This document shows, piece after piece, positions 9,613 to 20,104 of a stretch of DNA of 64,000 nt; position 1 is the first letter of the stretch, and the number at the start of each line of letters is the position of its first letter. The stretch is from NCBI RefSeq assembly GCF_007833795.1, contig NZ_CP032702.1, positions 3,410,001 through 3,474,000 of the forward strand. Direction: 5' to 3'. The position numbers and the translations under genes were made by a program. The notes beneath the pieces were generated by a model, which saw only the letters and a program-made list of their open reading frames with translations, ran no database searches and was not told the origin of the DNA. Source of the DNA: Candidatus Pantoea soli. GTDB lineage: Bacteria > Pseudomonadota > Gammaproteobacteria > Enterobacterales > Enterobacteriaceae.

Positions 9613-10587
9613 TTAGTGCGCCAGCGGCGCGACAAAGCGGGTGGTCACAAAGCTGCTGTAGTCACTGGCGGCTTCCGGCACCCGGCCCTGCTCTTTCAGA
9701 AAACGCGCAGTATCGACGATGGCTTTATTCACTGGCTGGCTGAGCTGTTCTGTCTGCTGCTGCGCGGTCAGGTAGGTGTTGCCTTTTACCAGGCCCGGTA
9801 CGTTCCCTGCCGGCACGCCACTCAGACGGGCAAGTTTGCTCAGGTTATCCGGCTGCTGCAGCCACTTTTCCGGGTTAGCCAGATAGGCCTGCTGCGCATC
9901 AATGGCGCTGCGGGCGAAGGCGGTCACCACTTCCGGATGCTGCTGCGCAAAATCTTTGCGCACAACCCAGACATCCAGCGTCGGAGAACCCCACGCGCCA
10001 ACCTGAGAGGAATCGGTCAGCACATGCCCGGTTTTTTCCAGCTCATTGACGGCCGGCGCCCAGACATAGGCACCATCAATATCGCCCCGCTGCCACGCGG
10101 CGATGATCGCCGGCGGCTGAAGATTGACCAGCTGCACCTGTGAAGGCTTAATGCCCCAGTGTTTCAGCGCGGCCAGCAGGCTGTAGTGCGTGGTAGAGAT
10201 AAAGGGAACGGCAATACGTTTGCCGATCAGCTGCTGCGGATCGCTGATGCCCTTTTTCACCACCAGCGCCTCAGAGTTACCCAGCTGCGAAGCCAACAGA
10301 AAAGCCTCAATCGGCAGCTGCTGCGTGGCGGCGACCGCCAGCGGGCTGGAACCGATATTGCCGATCTGCACGTCACCGGATGCCAGTGCGCGCAGCACGC
10401 TGGCACCGCTGTCGAATTTGCGCCAGTCCACGGTCGCGCCGCTGTCGCGGGCAAAGGTATTATCGGCCTGCGCGACCTTGGCGGGTTCCGCTGACGTCTG
10501 ATACGCCACCGTTACCTTTACCGCTTCTGCCTGAAAAGCCAGCAGCGCCAGCGCCGCTGCGATTATCGTTTTTTTAATTGCCATCAT
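9613..10587 (-). CDS. tauA: TauA, periplasmic taurine-binding protein
   Basis: The 324-residue protein starts with a signal peptide (MMAIKK then a hydrophobic Ala/Leu stretch, cleavage likely after QAEA) and continues as a type II periplasmic binding protein of the taurine/sulfonate group ([37 protein letters not shown]). It delivers taurine to TauBC. Two adjacent ATG codons (10587 and 10584) could start translation downstream of a G-rich ribosome site. In E. coli tauABCD is activated by the LysR-type protein Cbl under sulfate limitation. An AT-rich stretch (about 10636-10676) upstream could hold such a site, but I cannot assign one. Confidence 0.95.
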   Translation of the reverse strand: MMAIKKTIIAAALALLAFQAEAVKVTVAYQTSAEPAKVAQADNTFARDSGATVDWRKFDSGASVLRALASGDVQIGNIGSSPLAVAATQQLPIEAFLLASQLGNSEALVVKKGISDPQQLIGKRIAVPFISTTHYSLLAALKHWGIKPSQVQLVNLQPPAIIAAWQRGDIDGAYVWAPAVNELEKTGHVLTDSSQVGAWGSPTLDVWVVRKDFAQQHPEVVTAFARSAIDAQQAYLANPEKWLQQPDNLSKLARLSGVPAGNVPGLVKGNTYLTAQQQTEQLSQPVNKAIVDTARFLKEQGRVPEAASDYSSFVTTRFVAPLAH

Positions 10588-10821
10588 CCTGCCCCCCCGT
10601 GTTATGTCGTGAGGGCAGTGTTACCAGCGGCAACCTTTTCATAAAGGAATTAAAAATTATCCCTCATGAAAATCGGTTCTTAGATCAACATCAGAGAAGG
10701 CTATGCGAAAAAGGCAAATGCAAAGAACGCATCAGCAATGAAATATGTCAGGCGCTCACATGCAGTCTGTGCTATTGATCTTCTCCTGATTTCCTATCTT
10801 CCATCTACGGTTCTGGCATCC

Positions 10822-11802
10822 ATGTCCATTGAGAAAGTCGCACGCCTTGCGGGCGTGTCGAAAGCGACGGTTTCACGGGTTTTGAATCAGCATCCCGGCG
10901 TGCGTCCTGAGACCCGCACCCGCGTGCTGGCGGCGATTAATGTATGCGAATACCAGCCAAATCTGCTGGCGCGTCAGCTGCGGACTTCTCAAAGCAATAT
11001 GCTGCTGGTGTTGATTTCAGATATCACCAATCCCTTCTGTTCGCGTGTGGTTGAAGGCATTGAGGCAGAGGCCGAAGCGCAGGGTTATCACATCCTGTTA
11101 TGCAACACCCGCTCACAGCTGCGGCGTGAGGCGGCTTATATTGCCTTGCTGACGGGAAAAGTGGCGGATGGCGTCATCACCATGGATGCTGCCGATTGCT
11201 TGCAGGAGCTGCAGGGGTTGATTGGCGAATCACCGTGGGTGCAGTGCGCCGAATACGATCCGGCAATTCCGGCCTCCAGCGTCAGCATCAATAACCGGGA
11301 AGCCGCGTTTGAAACCGTGCGCTTTCTGGCGGACAAAGGCCGCCGCCGCATTGCGCTGGTTAACTGCGATATGCGCTATCTCTACTCTCATCAGCGCGAA
11401 GGCGGTTACCGTGATGCTCTGGAGCAGCTTGACCTGCACTGGAGCCGCGTGGCCTATGCCGGCAATATCACCTGCGAAGCGGGCAGCGCGGCGCTGCGCG
11501 AATTGCTGACGGGCCCGGATCGCCCGGATGCGGTGTTTGCGGTGTCGGATGTGCTGGCGGTCGGCGTGGTGCATGCGGCACTGGAAGCGGGCCTGCGCGT
11601 GCCGGAGGATCTGGCCGTGGTGGGCTTTGACGGCATCAATTTTACCAGCAGCCTTAACCCGCCGCTGACGACGATTGAACAGCCGATGAATCAGCTGGGC
11701 GCGCGCAGCGTCCAGCTGCTGCTGAACCGTATCCGGCAGCCGCACGCGCCCATCGTGCACGAGGTGCTGCCGTGGAAGCGCGTGGAGCGCGCGTCCAGCT
11801 GA
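10822..11802 (+). CDS. LacI family transcriptional regulator, target unknown
   Basis: This 326-residue regulator has an N-terminal LacI-type helix-turn-helix (SIEKVARLAGVSKATVSRVLN, residues 2-22), a hinge helix (NLLARQLRTSQS) and a periplasmic-binding-like effector domain (about residues 60-325). The ATG at 10822 places the HTH at the very N-terminus as usual; the frame is open 28 codons upstream, but that segment does not look like protein of this family. No good ribosome site is visible. It is divergent from tauABCD and convergent with a LysE-type gene one base away. It could control either neighbour or itself; tau operons are usually under Cbl/CysB, so a tau link would be unusual. I cannot name its effector. 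Confidence 0.85.
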   Translation: MSIEKVARLAGVSKATVSRVLNQHPGVRPETRTRVLAAINVCEYQPNLLARQLRTSQSNMLLVLISDITNPFCSRVVEGIEAEAEAQGYHILLCNTRSQLRREAAYIALLTGKVADGVITMDAADCLQELQGLIGESPWVQCAEYDPAIPASSVSINNREAAFETVRFLADKGRRRIALVNCDMRYLYSHQREGGYRDALEQLDLHWSRVAYAGNITCEAGSAALRELLTGPDRPDAVFAVSDVLAVGVVHAALEAGLRVPEDLAVVGFDGINFTSSLNPPLTTIEQPMNQLGARSVQLLLNRIRQPHAPIVHEVLPWKRVERASS

Positions 11803-11803
11803 C

Positions 11804-12406
11804 TCAGCGCCAGATCAGCAGGACGCAGGCCGCTGTCAGCGCACCCATCGCCAGGTTAAAGATTTTCCATGCGCGCGGGCTGCGCAGCAGGCGGCCAATC
11901 AGCGAACCAAACCCCATCCAGATAACGCCAGACAGCAGATTCACCAGCGCCATGCCGGTGCTGATCGCCAGCACCGAATGGAGATAAGCGTCCCCGGCGA
12001 GGCTGAAGCTGGCAACGGCGCCCAGCGCCATCAGCCACGCTTTCGGGTTGATCAGCTGCAGCAGCCCGCCCTGCCAGAACGGCATCTGCTTCACGCTGCG
12101 ATCTTCCGTTTCCAGCGGCTCATACTTCGCGGTGGCGATTTTCCACGCCAGCCACAGCAGATAAATGCTGCCGGCAATTTTCAGTACCAGATGCAGTGAG
12201 GGGTACAGCAGAATCAGGCCGCCAATGCCAAACGCCACCATCAGCAACATCACCTGCATGCCAATCATGATACCTATAAGCAGCGGAAGGGTGCGCACGA
12301 AGCCAAAATTAGCACCCGAGGCGGTAAGTAACATATTATTGGGCCCCGGCGTAATGGCAGCGACCCAGAGAAAGCCCAGCATTGAGAGAAAAAGACTCAG
12401 TTCCAT
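11804..12406 (-). CDS. LysE/RhtB family amino acid exporter
   Basis: The 200-residue protein has about six membrane helices and the family signature ITPGPNNMLLTASGANFG near the N-terminus. LysE/RhtB proteins export amino acids or homoserine lactones using the proton gradient; the substrate here is unknown. The ATG at 12406 (MELSLFLSMLGFLWV) gives the usual length; the frame stays open far upstream into yheT antisense sequence. It converges on the LacI-type gene with one base between stops and is divergent from yheT. Confidence 0.88.
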   Translation of the reverse strand: MELSLFLSMLGFLWVAAITPGPNNMLLTASGANFGFVRTLPLLIGIMIGMQVMLLMVAFGIGGLILLYPSLHLVLKIAGSIYLLWLAWKIATAKYEPLETEDRSVKQMPFWQGGLLQLINPKAWLMALGAVASFSLAGDAYLHSVLAISTGMALVNLLSGVIWMGFGSLIGRLLRSPRAWKIFNLAMGALTAACVLLIWR

Positions 12407-12466
12407 GTATATTCGGGTGCTCCTCACCCAGAAAAGCGAACAACCCATCGAAGCTATCAGCGAGTT

Positions 12467-13483
12467 ATGCATCAGACAAGCACTATCCCAAGCTATTTTG
12501 ATCGCCCGAACGGCGAGCGCTTTACCCCGCTGCGCGGCTTCAGCAATGCGCATCTGCAAACCCTGCTGCCGCGTATTCTGCGCCGGCGCATAACCCTGCG
12601 CCCGCACTGGCAGCGCCTGGACCTGCCGGACGGCGACTTTGTCGATCTGGCGTGGAGCGAAGACCCGGCACAGGCGCGCCATAAACCGCGCATGGTGATG
12701 TTTCACGGGCTGGAAGGCAGTTTCCGCAGCCCGTATGCGCATGGCCTGATGCAGGCGTGTCAGGCGCGCGGCTGGCTGGCGGTGGTGATGCATTTCCGCG
12801 GCTGCAGCGGCGAACCTAACCGCCTGCAGCGCATCTATCATTCCGGTGAAACCGAAGACGCCACCTATTTTCTGCACTGGCTGCAGCGCGAATGGGGCAC
12901 GGTGCCCACCGCGGCCGTGGGCGTCTCGCTGGGCGGCAACATGCTGGCCTGCCTGCTTGGCCTGCAGGGCAGCAGCGCACCGCTGGATGCCGCTGTGGCC
13001 ATCTCAGCCCCGCTGGCGCTGGAACCCTGCAGTGAAAAGCTGGATGTCGGCTTTTCGCGCTTTTATCAGCACTACCTGCTGACCCAGCTGAAAAAGAATG
13101 CCACGCGCAAACTGCGCGCCTGGCCGGGTACGCTGCCGGTTGATCTTATCCAGCTGCGCGCTTTCCGCCGTCTGCGCGAATTTGATGACGCGATCACCGC
13201 CCGCGCTCACGGCTTTATTGATGCACGCGACTACTATCAGCGCGCCAGCGCCCTGCCGCTGCTGACCGGCGTACGCAAGCCGCTGCTGATCATTCATGCC
13301 AAAGACGATCCCTTTATGACGGAAGCGGTTATTCCGCAGCCGCAGCAGTTATCTGCCACAATTGACTATCAGCTGACGCAGCAGGGTGGACACGTCGGCT
13401 TTGTGGGTGGCAGCCTGCACAGACCGCAGATGTGGCTGGAGCAGCGCGTGCCGGACTGGCTCTCAACCTATCTGGATGTGTGA
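12467..13483 (+). CDS. yheT: YheT, alpha/beta-hydrolase of the YheT/ABHD1-3 family
   Basis: The 338-residue protein contains the oxyanion-side [15 protein letters not shown] segment, the nucleophile elbow GVSLGGN and a late His in GGHVGFVGG, the three parts of an alpha/beta-hydrolase catalytic set. Substrate is unknown; the family is related to esterases and lipases. It is followed two bases later by yheU, as in E. coli, and the two are probably cotranscribed with prkB. Confidence 0.93.
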   Translation: MHQTSTIPSYFDRPNGERFTPLRGFSNAHLQTLLPRILRRRITLRPHWQRLDLPDGDFVDLAWSEDPAQARHKPRMVMFHGLEGSFRSPYAHGLMQACQARGWLAVVMHFRGCSGEPNRLQRIYHSGETEDATYFLHWLQREWGTVPTAAVGVSLGGNMLACLLGLQGSSAPLDAAVAISAPLALEPCSEKLDVGFSRFYQHYLLTQLKKNATRKLRAWPGTLPVDLIQLRAFRRLREFDDAITARAHGFIDARDYYQRASALPLLTGVRKPLLIIHAKDDPFMTEAVIPQPQQLSATIDYQLTQQGGHVGFVGGSLHRPQMWLEQRVPDWLSTYLDV

Positions 13484-13485
13484 TT

Positions 13486-13704
13486 GTGATTATTCCCTGG
13501 CAGGAACTTGAAGCGACAACGCTGGAAAACCTGATTGAAAGTTTTGTGCTGCGTGAAGGCACCGATTACGGCGAACAGGAGCGCAGCCTGGCGCAAAAAG
13601 TGGCTGATGTGCGCCGGCAGCTGGAACAGGGCGAGGTGGTGCTGGTGTGGTCGGAACTGCATGAGTCGGTCAATATTATGCCGCGGCGCGAATTTCGCGG
13701 CTGA
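13486..13704 (+). CDS. yheU: YheU, UPF0270 family small protein
   Basis: The 72-residue protein reads [19 protein letters not shown] near its start and ends [11 protein letters not shown], matching the UPF0270 family. I set the start at GTG 13486, because no ATG lies in the right place and this gives exactly the E. coli length; an upstream in-frame start at 13432 would run antiparallel into the end of yheT. Function is unknown. The gap to yheT is two bases, indicating coupling. Confidence 0.9.
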   Translation: MIIPWQELEATTLENLIESFVLREGTDYGEQERSLAQKVADVRRQLEQGEVVLVWSELHESVNIMPRREFRG

Positions 13705-13765
13705 TGCGCCGCGCGGGAATTCGTGGTAACAATGCTCATCGCCGGACTTCACAGGGAGCACTGTT

Positions 13766-14635
13766 ATGTCAGCCAGGCATCCAATCATTGCCGTCACCGG
13801 TTCCAGCGGAGCCGGTACCACCACCACCAGCCTCGCCTTCCGTAAGATTTTCCAGCAGCTGGATCTGCACGCCGCCGAAGTCGAAGGTGACAGCTTCCAT
13901 CGCTATACCCGTCCGGAAATGGATATGGCGATCCGCAAAGCGCGCGATCTCGGGCGTCATATCAGCTACTTCGGCCCGGAGGCCAATGACTTTGCGCTGC
14001 TGGAGCAGACCTTCCGGGACTACGGTCAGAACGGTCACGGTCAGTCGCGCAAGTATCTGCATACCTATGACGAGGCGGTGCCGTGGAATCAGGTGCCGGG
14101 CACCTTCACGCCGTGGCAGCCGCTGCCGGAAAACACCGACGTGCTGTTTTATGAAGGGCTGCACGGCGGCGTCGTCACGCAGCAGAATAACGTCGCCGAG
14201 CATGTCGATCTGCTGGTCGGCGTAGTACCCATCGTTAACCTTGAGTGGATTCAGAAGCTGGTGCGCGATACCAGTGAACGTGGCCATTCACGCGAAGCGG
14301 TCATGGATTCGGTGGTGCGATCCATGGAGGATTACATCAACTACATCACGCCGCAGTTCTCGCGCACCCACCTTAACTTCCAGCGCGTGCCCACCGTGGA
14401 TACCTCCAATCCGTTTGCCGCGCGCGAGATCCCCTCGCTGGATGAGAGCTTTGTGGTGATCCATTTTCGCGGGCTGGAAGGCATTGCCTTTCCTTATCTG
14501 CTGGCGATGATTCAGGGATCGTTCATTTCCCATATGAATACGCTGGTGGTACCGGGCGGCAAGATGGGGCTGGCGATGGAACTGATCATGACGCCGCTGG
14601 TGCAGCGGCTGATTGAGGGTAAACGCATTGAATGA
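13766..14635 (+). CDS. prkB: PrkB, phosphoribulokinase-like protein
   Basis: This 289-residue protein of the phosphoribulokinase/uridine kinase fold starts with a P-loop region GSSGAGTTTT (residues 12-21) and contains VEGDSFHRYTRPEMD. The usual Walker A lysine is replaced by Thr, as I also remember for E. coli PrkB, so it is a family trait rather than a mutation. There is no Calvin cycle context; the real substrate is unknown. The ATG follows AGGGAG. The gene converges with yhfA across a large hairpin. Confidence 0.92.
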   Translation: MSARHPIIAVTGSSGAGTTTTSLAFRKIFQQLDLHAAEVEGDSFHRYTRPEMDMAIRKARDLGRHISYFGPEANDFALLEQTFRDYGQNGHGQSRKYLHTYDEAVPWNQVPGTFTPWQPLPENTDVLFYEGLHGGVVTQQNNVAEHVDLLVGVVPIVNLEWIQKLVRDTSERGHSREAVMDSVVRSMEDYINYITPQFSRTHLNFQRVPTVDTSNPFAAREIPSLDESFVVIHFRGLEGIAFPYLLAMIQGSFISHMNTLVVPGGKMGLAMELIMTPLVQRLIEGKRIE

Positions 14636-14646
14636 CCGCCGGGGTG

Positions 14647-14689
14647 GCGATGCCTGACGCAGGGTGACGTATTGCGCGTCGGGCATCGC
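14647..14689. repeat. REP-like inverted repeat between prkB and yhfA
   Basis: Two 14-base arms (14647-14660 and 14676-14689) pair with a single G-U and enclose a 15-base loop. The core GCCTGACGC/GCGTCGGGC resembles enterobacterial REP palindromes. No T-run follows on either strand, so it is unlikely to be a simple intrinsic terminator; it may protect the 3' ends of both convergent transcripts. Confidence 0.6.
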
Positions 14690-14704
14690 ACCGCGGCCGC
14701 TGGC

Positions 14705-15109
14705 TTACAACGCCTTCACTTCATAACTGTGGGTGATTTCCACGCCTTTACCCAGCATGATCGCCACCGAGCAGTACTTCTCAGCCGAGAGATCCACTGC
14801 GCGTGCCACTGCCTTATCGCTCAGCGCATGACCGCTGACGATAAAATGCAGGTTAATGTGTGTAAAAATGCGTGGCGCTTCTTCGCGCCGTTCCGAGGTG
14901 AGTTTCACCTCGCAGTCCGCCACGTCGTTACGCCCTTTCTGCAGGATTGACACCACGTCAATCGCGCTGCAGCCGCCGGCGGCCATCAGCACCATCTCCA
15001 TCGGGCTGGGTGCTTTGTCGCCGGAATTCCCGTCCATTAATACCTGATGTCCGGATGAGGATTCTCCGAGAAAGGTTAACCCCTCAACCCATTTCACTCG
15101 TGCCTGCAT
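14705..15109 (-). CDS. yhfA: YhfA, OsmC-like protein
   Basis: The 134-residue OsmC/Ohr-fold protein has two conserved cysteines in the expected context (AAGGCSAIDVV and EKYCSVAI). OsmC relatives reduce organic peroxides, but YhfA has no established substrate. The ATG at 15109 (MQARVKWVEGL) is preceded by GGAGACAAAGAT and gives the E. coli length; the upstream open frame lacks a ribosome site. It is divergent from crp. Confidence 0.93.
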   Translation of the reverse strand: MQARVKWVEGLTFLGESSSGHQVLMDGNSGDKAPSPMEMVLMAAGGCSAIDVVSILQKGRNDVADCEVKLTSERREEAPRIFTHINLHFIVSGHALSDKAVARAVDLSAEKYCSVAIMLGKGVEITHSYEVKAL

Positions 15110-15412
15110 ATCTTTGTCTCCTGAAGCGGCGGTTTTGCCGCCAGAGTACGCTTTCACCTGGCAAACAGCAATCCGGACGCCTGCCCCTGCCGCTGAAGCG
15201 AGACAACACAAGACAGCCTGCAAAAGCTGTGCTACAAACAGAGCTGAAAATATTTTCGTCATTACAGACGAAGGCGGGACGAATCAAAAGCATCGCTTAC
15301 GAATCCACCCCGAATAATTTTCCCTTACGGGAAACGCTTGACGATTTCACCGCCTGACAGGGAAAACTGCCCCCTGTGTTTTGGGCACGATTACAACAGA
15401 GGATAATAGCGA
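15110..15412. promoter_or_regulatory. yhfA-crp divergent intergenic region with crp leader hairpin
   Basis: No coding sequence is visible in these 303 bases. Near yhfA, GGCGG/CCGCC (about 15129-15143) forms a small hairpin in its leader. Around 15200-15245 the sequence GAAGCGAGACA...AAAGCTGTGCTACAAACAG resembles what I remember of the main E. coli crp promoter region. The inverted repeat TTTCCC-TTAC-GGGAAA (15319-15334) would form a hairpin in the crp leader. I could not place a convincing autoregulatory CRP site by eye. Confidence 0.5.
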
Positions 15413-16045
15413 ATGGTTCTCGGCAAACCGCAAACAGACCCTACACTCGAATGGTTCCTGTCCCATTGCCATATTCACAAATATCCATCCAAAAGCACCC
15501 TCATCCATCAGGGTGAGAAAGCGGAAACGCTGTACTACATCGTGAAAGGTTCCGTCGCGGTACTGATTAAAGATGAAGAAGGCAAAGAGATGATTCTCTC
15601 CTACCTCAACCAGGGAGATTTCATCGGCGAGCTCGGCCTGTTTGAAGAAGGCCAGGAGCGCAGTGCCTGGGTACGTGCGAAGACTGCCTGCGAAGTGGCT
15701 GAAATTTCCTACAAAAAATTCCGTCAGCTGATTCAGGTAAACCCGGATATTTTAATGCGCCTGTCGGCGCAGATGGCGCGTCGCCTGCAGGTGACTTCCG
15801 AAAAAGTAGGCAACCTTGCCTTCCTGGACGTCACCGGTCGTATCGCGCAAACGCTGCTCAACCTGGCAAAACAGCCCGATGCCATGACCCACCCGGACGG
15901 TATGCAAATTAAAATCACCCGTCAGGAAATTGGTCAGATCGTGGGCTGCTCACGCGAAACCGTGGGCCGTATCCTGAAAATGCTGGAAGATCAAAACCTG
16001 ATCTCCGCACACGGTAAAACTATCGTCGTCTACGGCACCCGCTGA
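15413..16045 (+). CDS. crp: CRP, cyclic AMP receptor protein
   Basis: The 210-residue protein has an N-terminal cyclic-nucleotide-binding beta-roll ([22 protein letters not shown] holds the cAMP phosphate-binding residues), a dimerisation helix and a C-terminal winged helix with recognition helix [13 protein letters not shown]. As far as I can recall it is identical to E. coli CRP, so DNA specificity (TGTGA-N6-TCACA) should be the same. CRP controls carbon-source genes globally, and candidate sites occur in this window upstream of ppiA/tsgA and glpD. The leader ends with AACAGAGGATAATAGCG before the ATG. A strong terminator follows. Confidence 0.99.
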
Positions 16046-16058
16046 TTTCTTCTCACCC

Positions 16059-16092
16059 ACGGCGTAATGGCAACATTGCGCCGTTTTTATTT
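16059..16092 (+). terminator. Rho-independent terminator of crp
   Basis: An 11-bp stem (16059-16069 with 16074-16084; one G-U pair) has the tetraloop GCAA and is followed by TTTTATTT. Confidence 0.9.
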
Positions 16093-16103
16093 ACGATGAG
16101 CTG

Positions 16104-18179
16104 ATGTGGCGTCGAATCATCTATCATCCTGAGGTCAACTACGCGCTGCGGCAAACGCTGGTGCTGTGTCTGCCCGTGGCGCTCGGCTGGCTGGCGGGTG
16201 ACCTGCAAAAAGGGCTGTTGTTCTCTCTGGTGCCGGCCTGCTGCAACATCGCCGGGCTGGATACCCCGCATAAGCGCTTCTTTAAGCGCCTGATTGTCGG
16301 CGGTGCGCTGTTCGCTACCGGCAGCTTTCTGATTCAGTATCTTACCGGGCTTAACGTGCCGCTGCCGCTGATCCTGCTGGTGCTGCCGCTGCTGGTTGGC
16401 GTAACCGGCGAAATCAGCCCGCTGCATGGCCGTCTGCTTCCCGGCACGCTGATTGCCGCCATCTTTACGCTCAGCCTCATTGGCCGCATGCCGATTTGGG
16501 TTCCACCGCTGCTCTACATTGGCGGCACGCTGTGGTACGGGCTGTTTAACTGGTTCTGGTTCTGGCTGTGGAAAGAGCAGCCGATGCGTGAAACCCTCAG
16601 CCTGCTGTATCACGAACTGGCGGATTACTGCGATGCCAAATATACGCTGCTGACCCAGCTGACCGATCCGGAAAAAGCGCTGCCGCCGCTGCTGGCGCGC
16701 CAGCAGAAAGCGGTCGATCTCATCACCACCTGTTATCAGCAGATGCACATGCTGTCAGCCAGTCGCGATAACAGCCATAAGCGCCTGACGCGTGCGTTTC
16801 AGGTGGCGCTGGATTTGCAGGAGCACATTTCAGTCAGCCTGCACCAGCCGGAAGAGGTGCAAAAACTGGTGGAGCAAAGCCACGCTGAAGCGGTGATTCG
16901 CTGGAACGCCCGCATCATCTCGGCGCGCCTGCGCGTGCTGGCCGACGCCATCCTTTACCATCAGTTAACCGGCCGTTTTGAGATGGAGAAGCCGCTCAGC
17001 GCACTGGAAAAGATTGCGCGTCAGCATCCGGATAACCCGGTGGGACATTTCTGCCTGTATCACTTCAGCCGCATCGCGCGCGTGCTGCGTACGCAGAAGC
17101 CGCTCTACACCCGCGATCTGATGGCCGACCGGCAGCGCCGTCTGCCGCTGCTGCCGGCGCTGCGCAGCTATCTGTCGCTGAAATCTTCAGCGCTGCGCAC
17201 GGCGGCGCGCTTTGCCGTCATGCTGATGTTTGGCAGCGCGCTGGCGCTGTTCTTCAACATTCCCAAACCCTACTGGATTCTGATGACCATCCTGTTCGTC
17301 AGCCAGAATGGCTACAGCGCCACGCGGGTGCGTATTCAGCACCGTGCGCTGGGCACCTTTGCCGGGCTGCTGATTGCCGCGGCCTCGCTGCGGCTGGCGG
17401 TGCCGGAATCGATCGCCCTGCTGTTTATGCTGGTGATTACGCTTATCAGCTATCTGGTGACGCGCAAATATTATGGCTGGTCCATGATTGGCTTTACCGT
17501 CACGGCGGTGTATTCGCTGCAGCTGCTGTCGCTGAACGGCGCGCAGTTTCTGCTGCCGCGCATGATGGATACGCTGATGGGCTGCCTGATTGCCTTTGCG
17601 GGAATGATCTGGCTGTGGCCGCAGTGGCAGAGCGGCCTGCTGCGCCGCAACGCGCATGATGCGCTTGAGGCTTTTCAGGAGGCACTGCGCCTGCTACTGG
17701 GCCCGGAGCAGTCACCGCAAAAGCTGGCGGAACAGCGGGTCAAGGTCAATCAAGCGCATAACGCACTGTTCAACTCCCTGAATCAGGCCTCCAGCGAACC
17801 CGGTTTTAACGCGCAGTATCTGAAAGATATGCGGCTGTGGGTGACCCACAGCCAGTTCATTGTTGAGCACATCAATGCGATGACGATTCTGGCGCGCGAG
17901 CATACCATGCTGACCCCGACGCTGGCGGAGCGCTATCTGCAATCCTGTGAGATCGCGCTGCAGCGCTGTCAGCAGCGGCTTTCCTATGACGGCCCGGGCA
18001 GTGACACCAATATTCTGGAAGCACCGGATAGCCTGAGTGACGGGCCGGTGACGATTGTTGAACAGCATGTGAAGCGGATTCTGCAGCACCTGAGCGTGAT
18101 GCATACTATCTCGTCTCTGGCGTGGAGCCAGCGCCCGCATCACGGTCGCTGGCTGAGTGCGATACGCCCGAAAGGCTAA
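16104..18179 (+). CDS. yhfK: YhfK, YccS/FUSC-type inner membrane protein
   Basis: The 691-residue protein has two membrane blocks (about residues 15-155 and 375-515), each followed by a long soluble helical region, the layout of the FUSC/YccS/YhfK family related to aromatic acid efflux proteins such as AaeB. Function is unknown. It begins 20 bases after the crp terminator. Its stop codon directly abuts the argD stop on the other strand with no base between. Confidence 0.93.
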   Translation: MWRRIIYHPEVNYALRQTLVLCLPVALGWLAGDLQKGLLFSLVPACCNIAGLDTPHKRFFKRLIVGGALFATGSFLIQYLTGLNVPLPLILLVLPLLVGVTGEISPLHGRLLPGTLIAAIFTLSLIGRMPIWVPPLLYIGGTLWYGLFNWFWFWLWKEQPMRETLSLLYHELADYCDAKYTLLTQLTDPEKALPPLLARQQKAVDLITTCYQQMHMLSASRDNSHKRLTRAFQVALDLQEHISVSLHQPEEVQKLVEQSHAEAVIRWNARIISARLRVLADAILYHQLTGRFEMEKPLSALEKIARQHPDNPVGHFCLYHFSRIARVLRTQKPLYTRDLMADRQRRLPLLPALRSYLSLKSSALRTAARFAVMLMFGSALALFFNIPKPYWILMTILFVSQNGYSATRVRIQHRALGTFAGLLIAAASLRLAVPESIALLFMLVITLISYLVTRKYYGWSMIGFTVTAVYSLQLLSLNGAQFLLPRMMDTLMGCLIAFAGMIWLWPQWQSGLLRRNAHDALEAFQEALRLLLGPEQSPQKLAEQRVKVNQAHNALFNSLNQASSEPGFNAQYLKDMRLWVTHSQFIVEHINAMTILAREHTMLTPTLAERYLQSCEIALQRCQQRLSYDGPGSDTNILEAPDSLSDGPVTIVEQHVKRILQHLSVMHTISSLAWSQRPHHGRWLSAIRPKG

Positions 18180-19471
<1,292 letters not shown>

Positions 19472-19487
19472 CAATGGCAAACGGAAG

Positions 19488-20063
19488 TTACGTATTGAGG
19501 AAATTGGCCAGCAGCTGATGCCCCTGTTCACTGAGGATACTTTCCGGGTGGAACTGCACCCCTTCCAGCGCCAGCGTGCGGTGGCGAAAGCCCATGATCT
19601 CATCCGGCTCGCCGTCACGCAGGCTCCAGGCGGTGATCTCAAATTCAGCGGGCAGCGTATCGCGTGCCACAATCAGCGAATGGTAACGCGTGACGGTAAG
19701 CGGATTGGTTAACTGGCGGAAGACGCCCTGATTATTGTGCTGAATGACCGAAGTCTTGCCGTGCATTACCTGACGTGCGCGGATCACCTGCGCACCAAAG
19801 GCCTGAGCAATCGCCTGATGCCCGAGGCAGACGCCCAGTACCGGCAGGCGGCCGGCAAAGTGGCGGATAGCCGCCAGCGAAATGCCGGATTGATCCGGCG
19901 TGCACGGCCCCGGTGAAATCACCAGATGGCTGAGCGGCAGTGCCGCCATTTCTTCCAGCGTGATGGCATCATTGCGCACCACGCGCACGTCCGCGCCCAG
20001 TTCACAGAAATACTGGTAAAGATTCCAGGTGAAGGAGTCATAGTTGTCGATTAGCAGCAGCAT
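19488..20063 (-). CDS. pabA: PabA, aminodeoxychorismate synthase glutamine amidotransferase subunit
   Basis: The 191-residue class I glutamine amidotransferase has nucleophile Cys79 (GVCLGHQ) and the His/Glu pair in FHPES near residues 168-170. It supplies ammonia to PabB, which forms 4-amino-4-deoxychorismate for folate synthesis. The ribosome site GAGGGCATT precedes the ATG. It lies 41 bases downstream of fic on the same strand and 87 bases upstream of argD. It could be mistaken for anthranilate synthase component II, but the context is that of pabA. Confidence 0.95.
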   Translation of the reverse strand: MLLLIDNYDSFTWNLYQYFCELGADVRVVRNDAITLEEMAALPLSHLVISPGPCTPDQSGISLAAIRHFAGRLPVLGVCLGHQAIAQAFGAQVIRARQVMHGKTSVIQHNNQGVFRQLTNPLTVTRYHSLIVARDTLPAEFEITAWSLRDGEPDEIMGFRHRTLALEGVQFHPESILSEQGHQLLANFLNT

Positions 20064-20104
20064 AATGCCCTCAGGCCAGTAAAACCGCCGCTATTCTACG
20101 CATT

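Noticed and set aside
15215..15300. Possible autoregulatory CRP site before crp
   Set aside because: CTGTGCTACAAACAG has only one good half-site and no TCACA partner at the right spacing.
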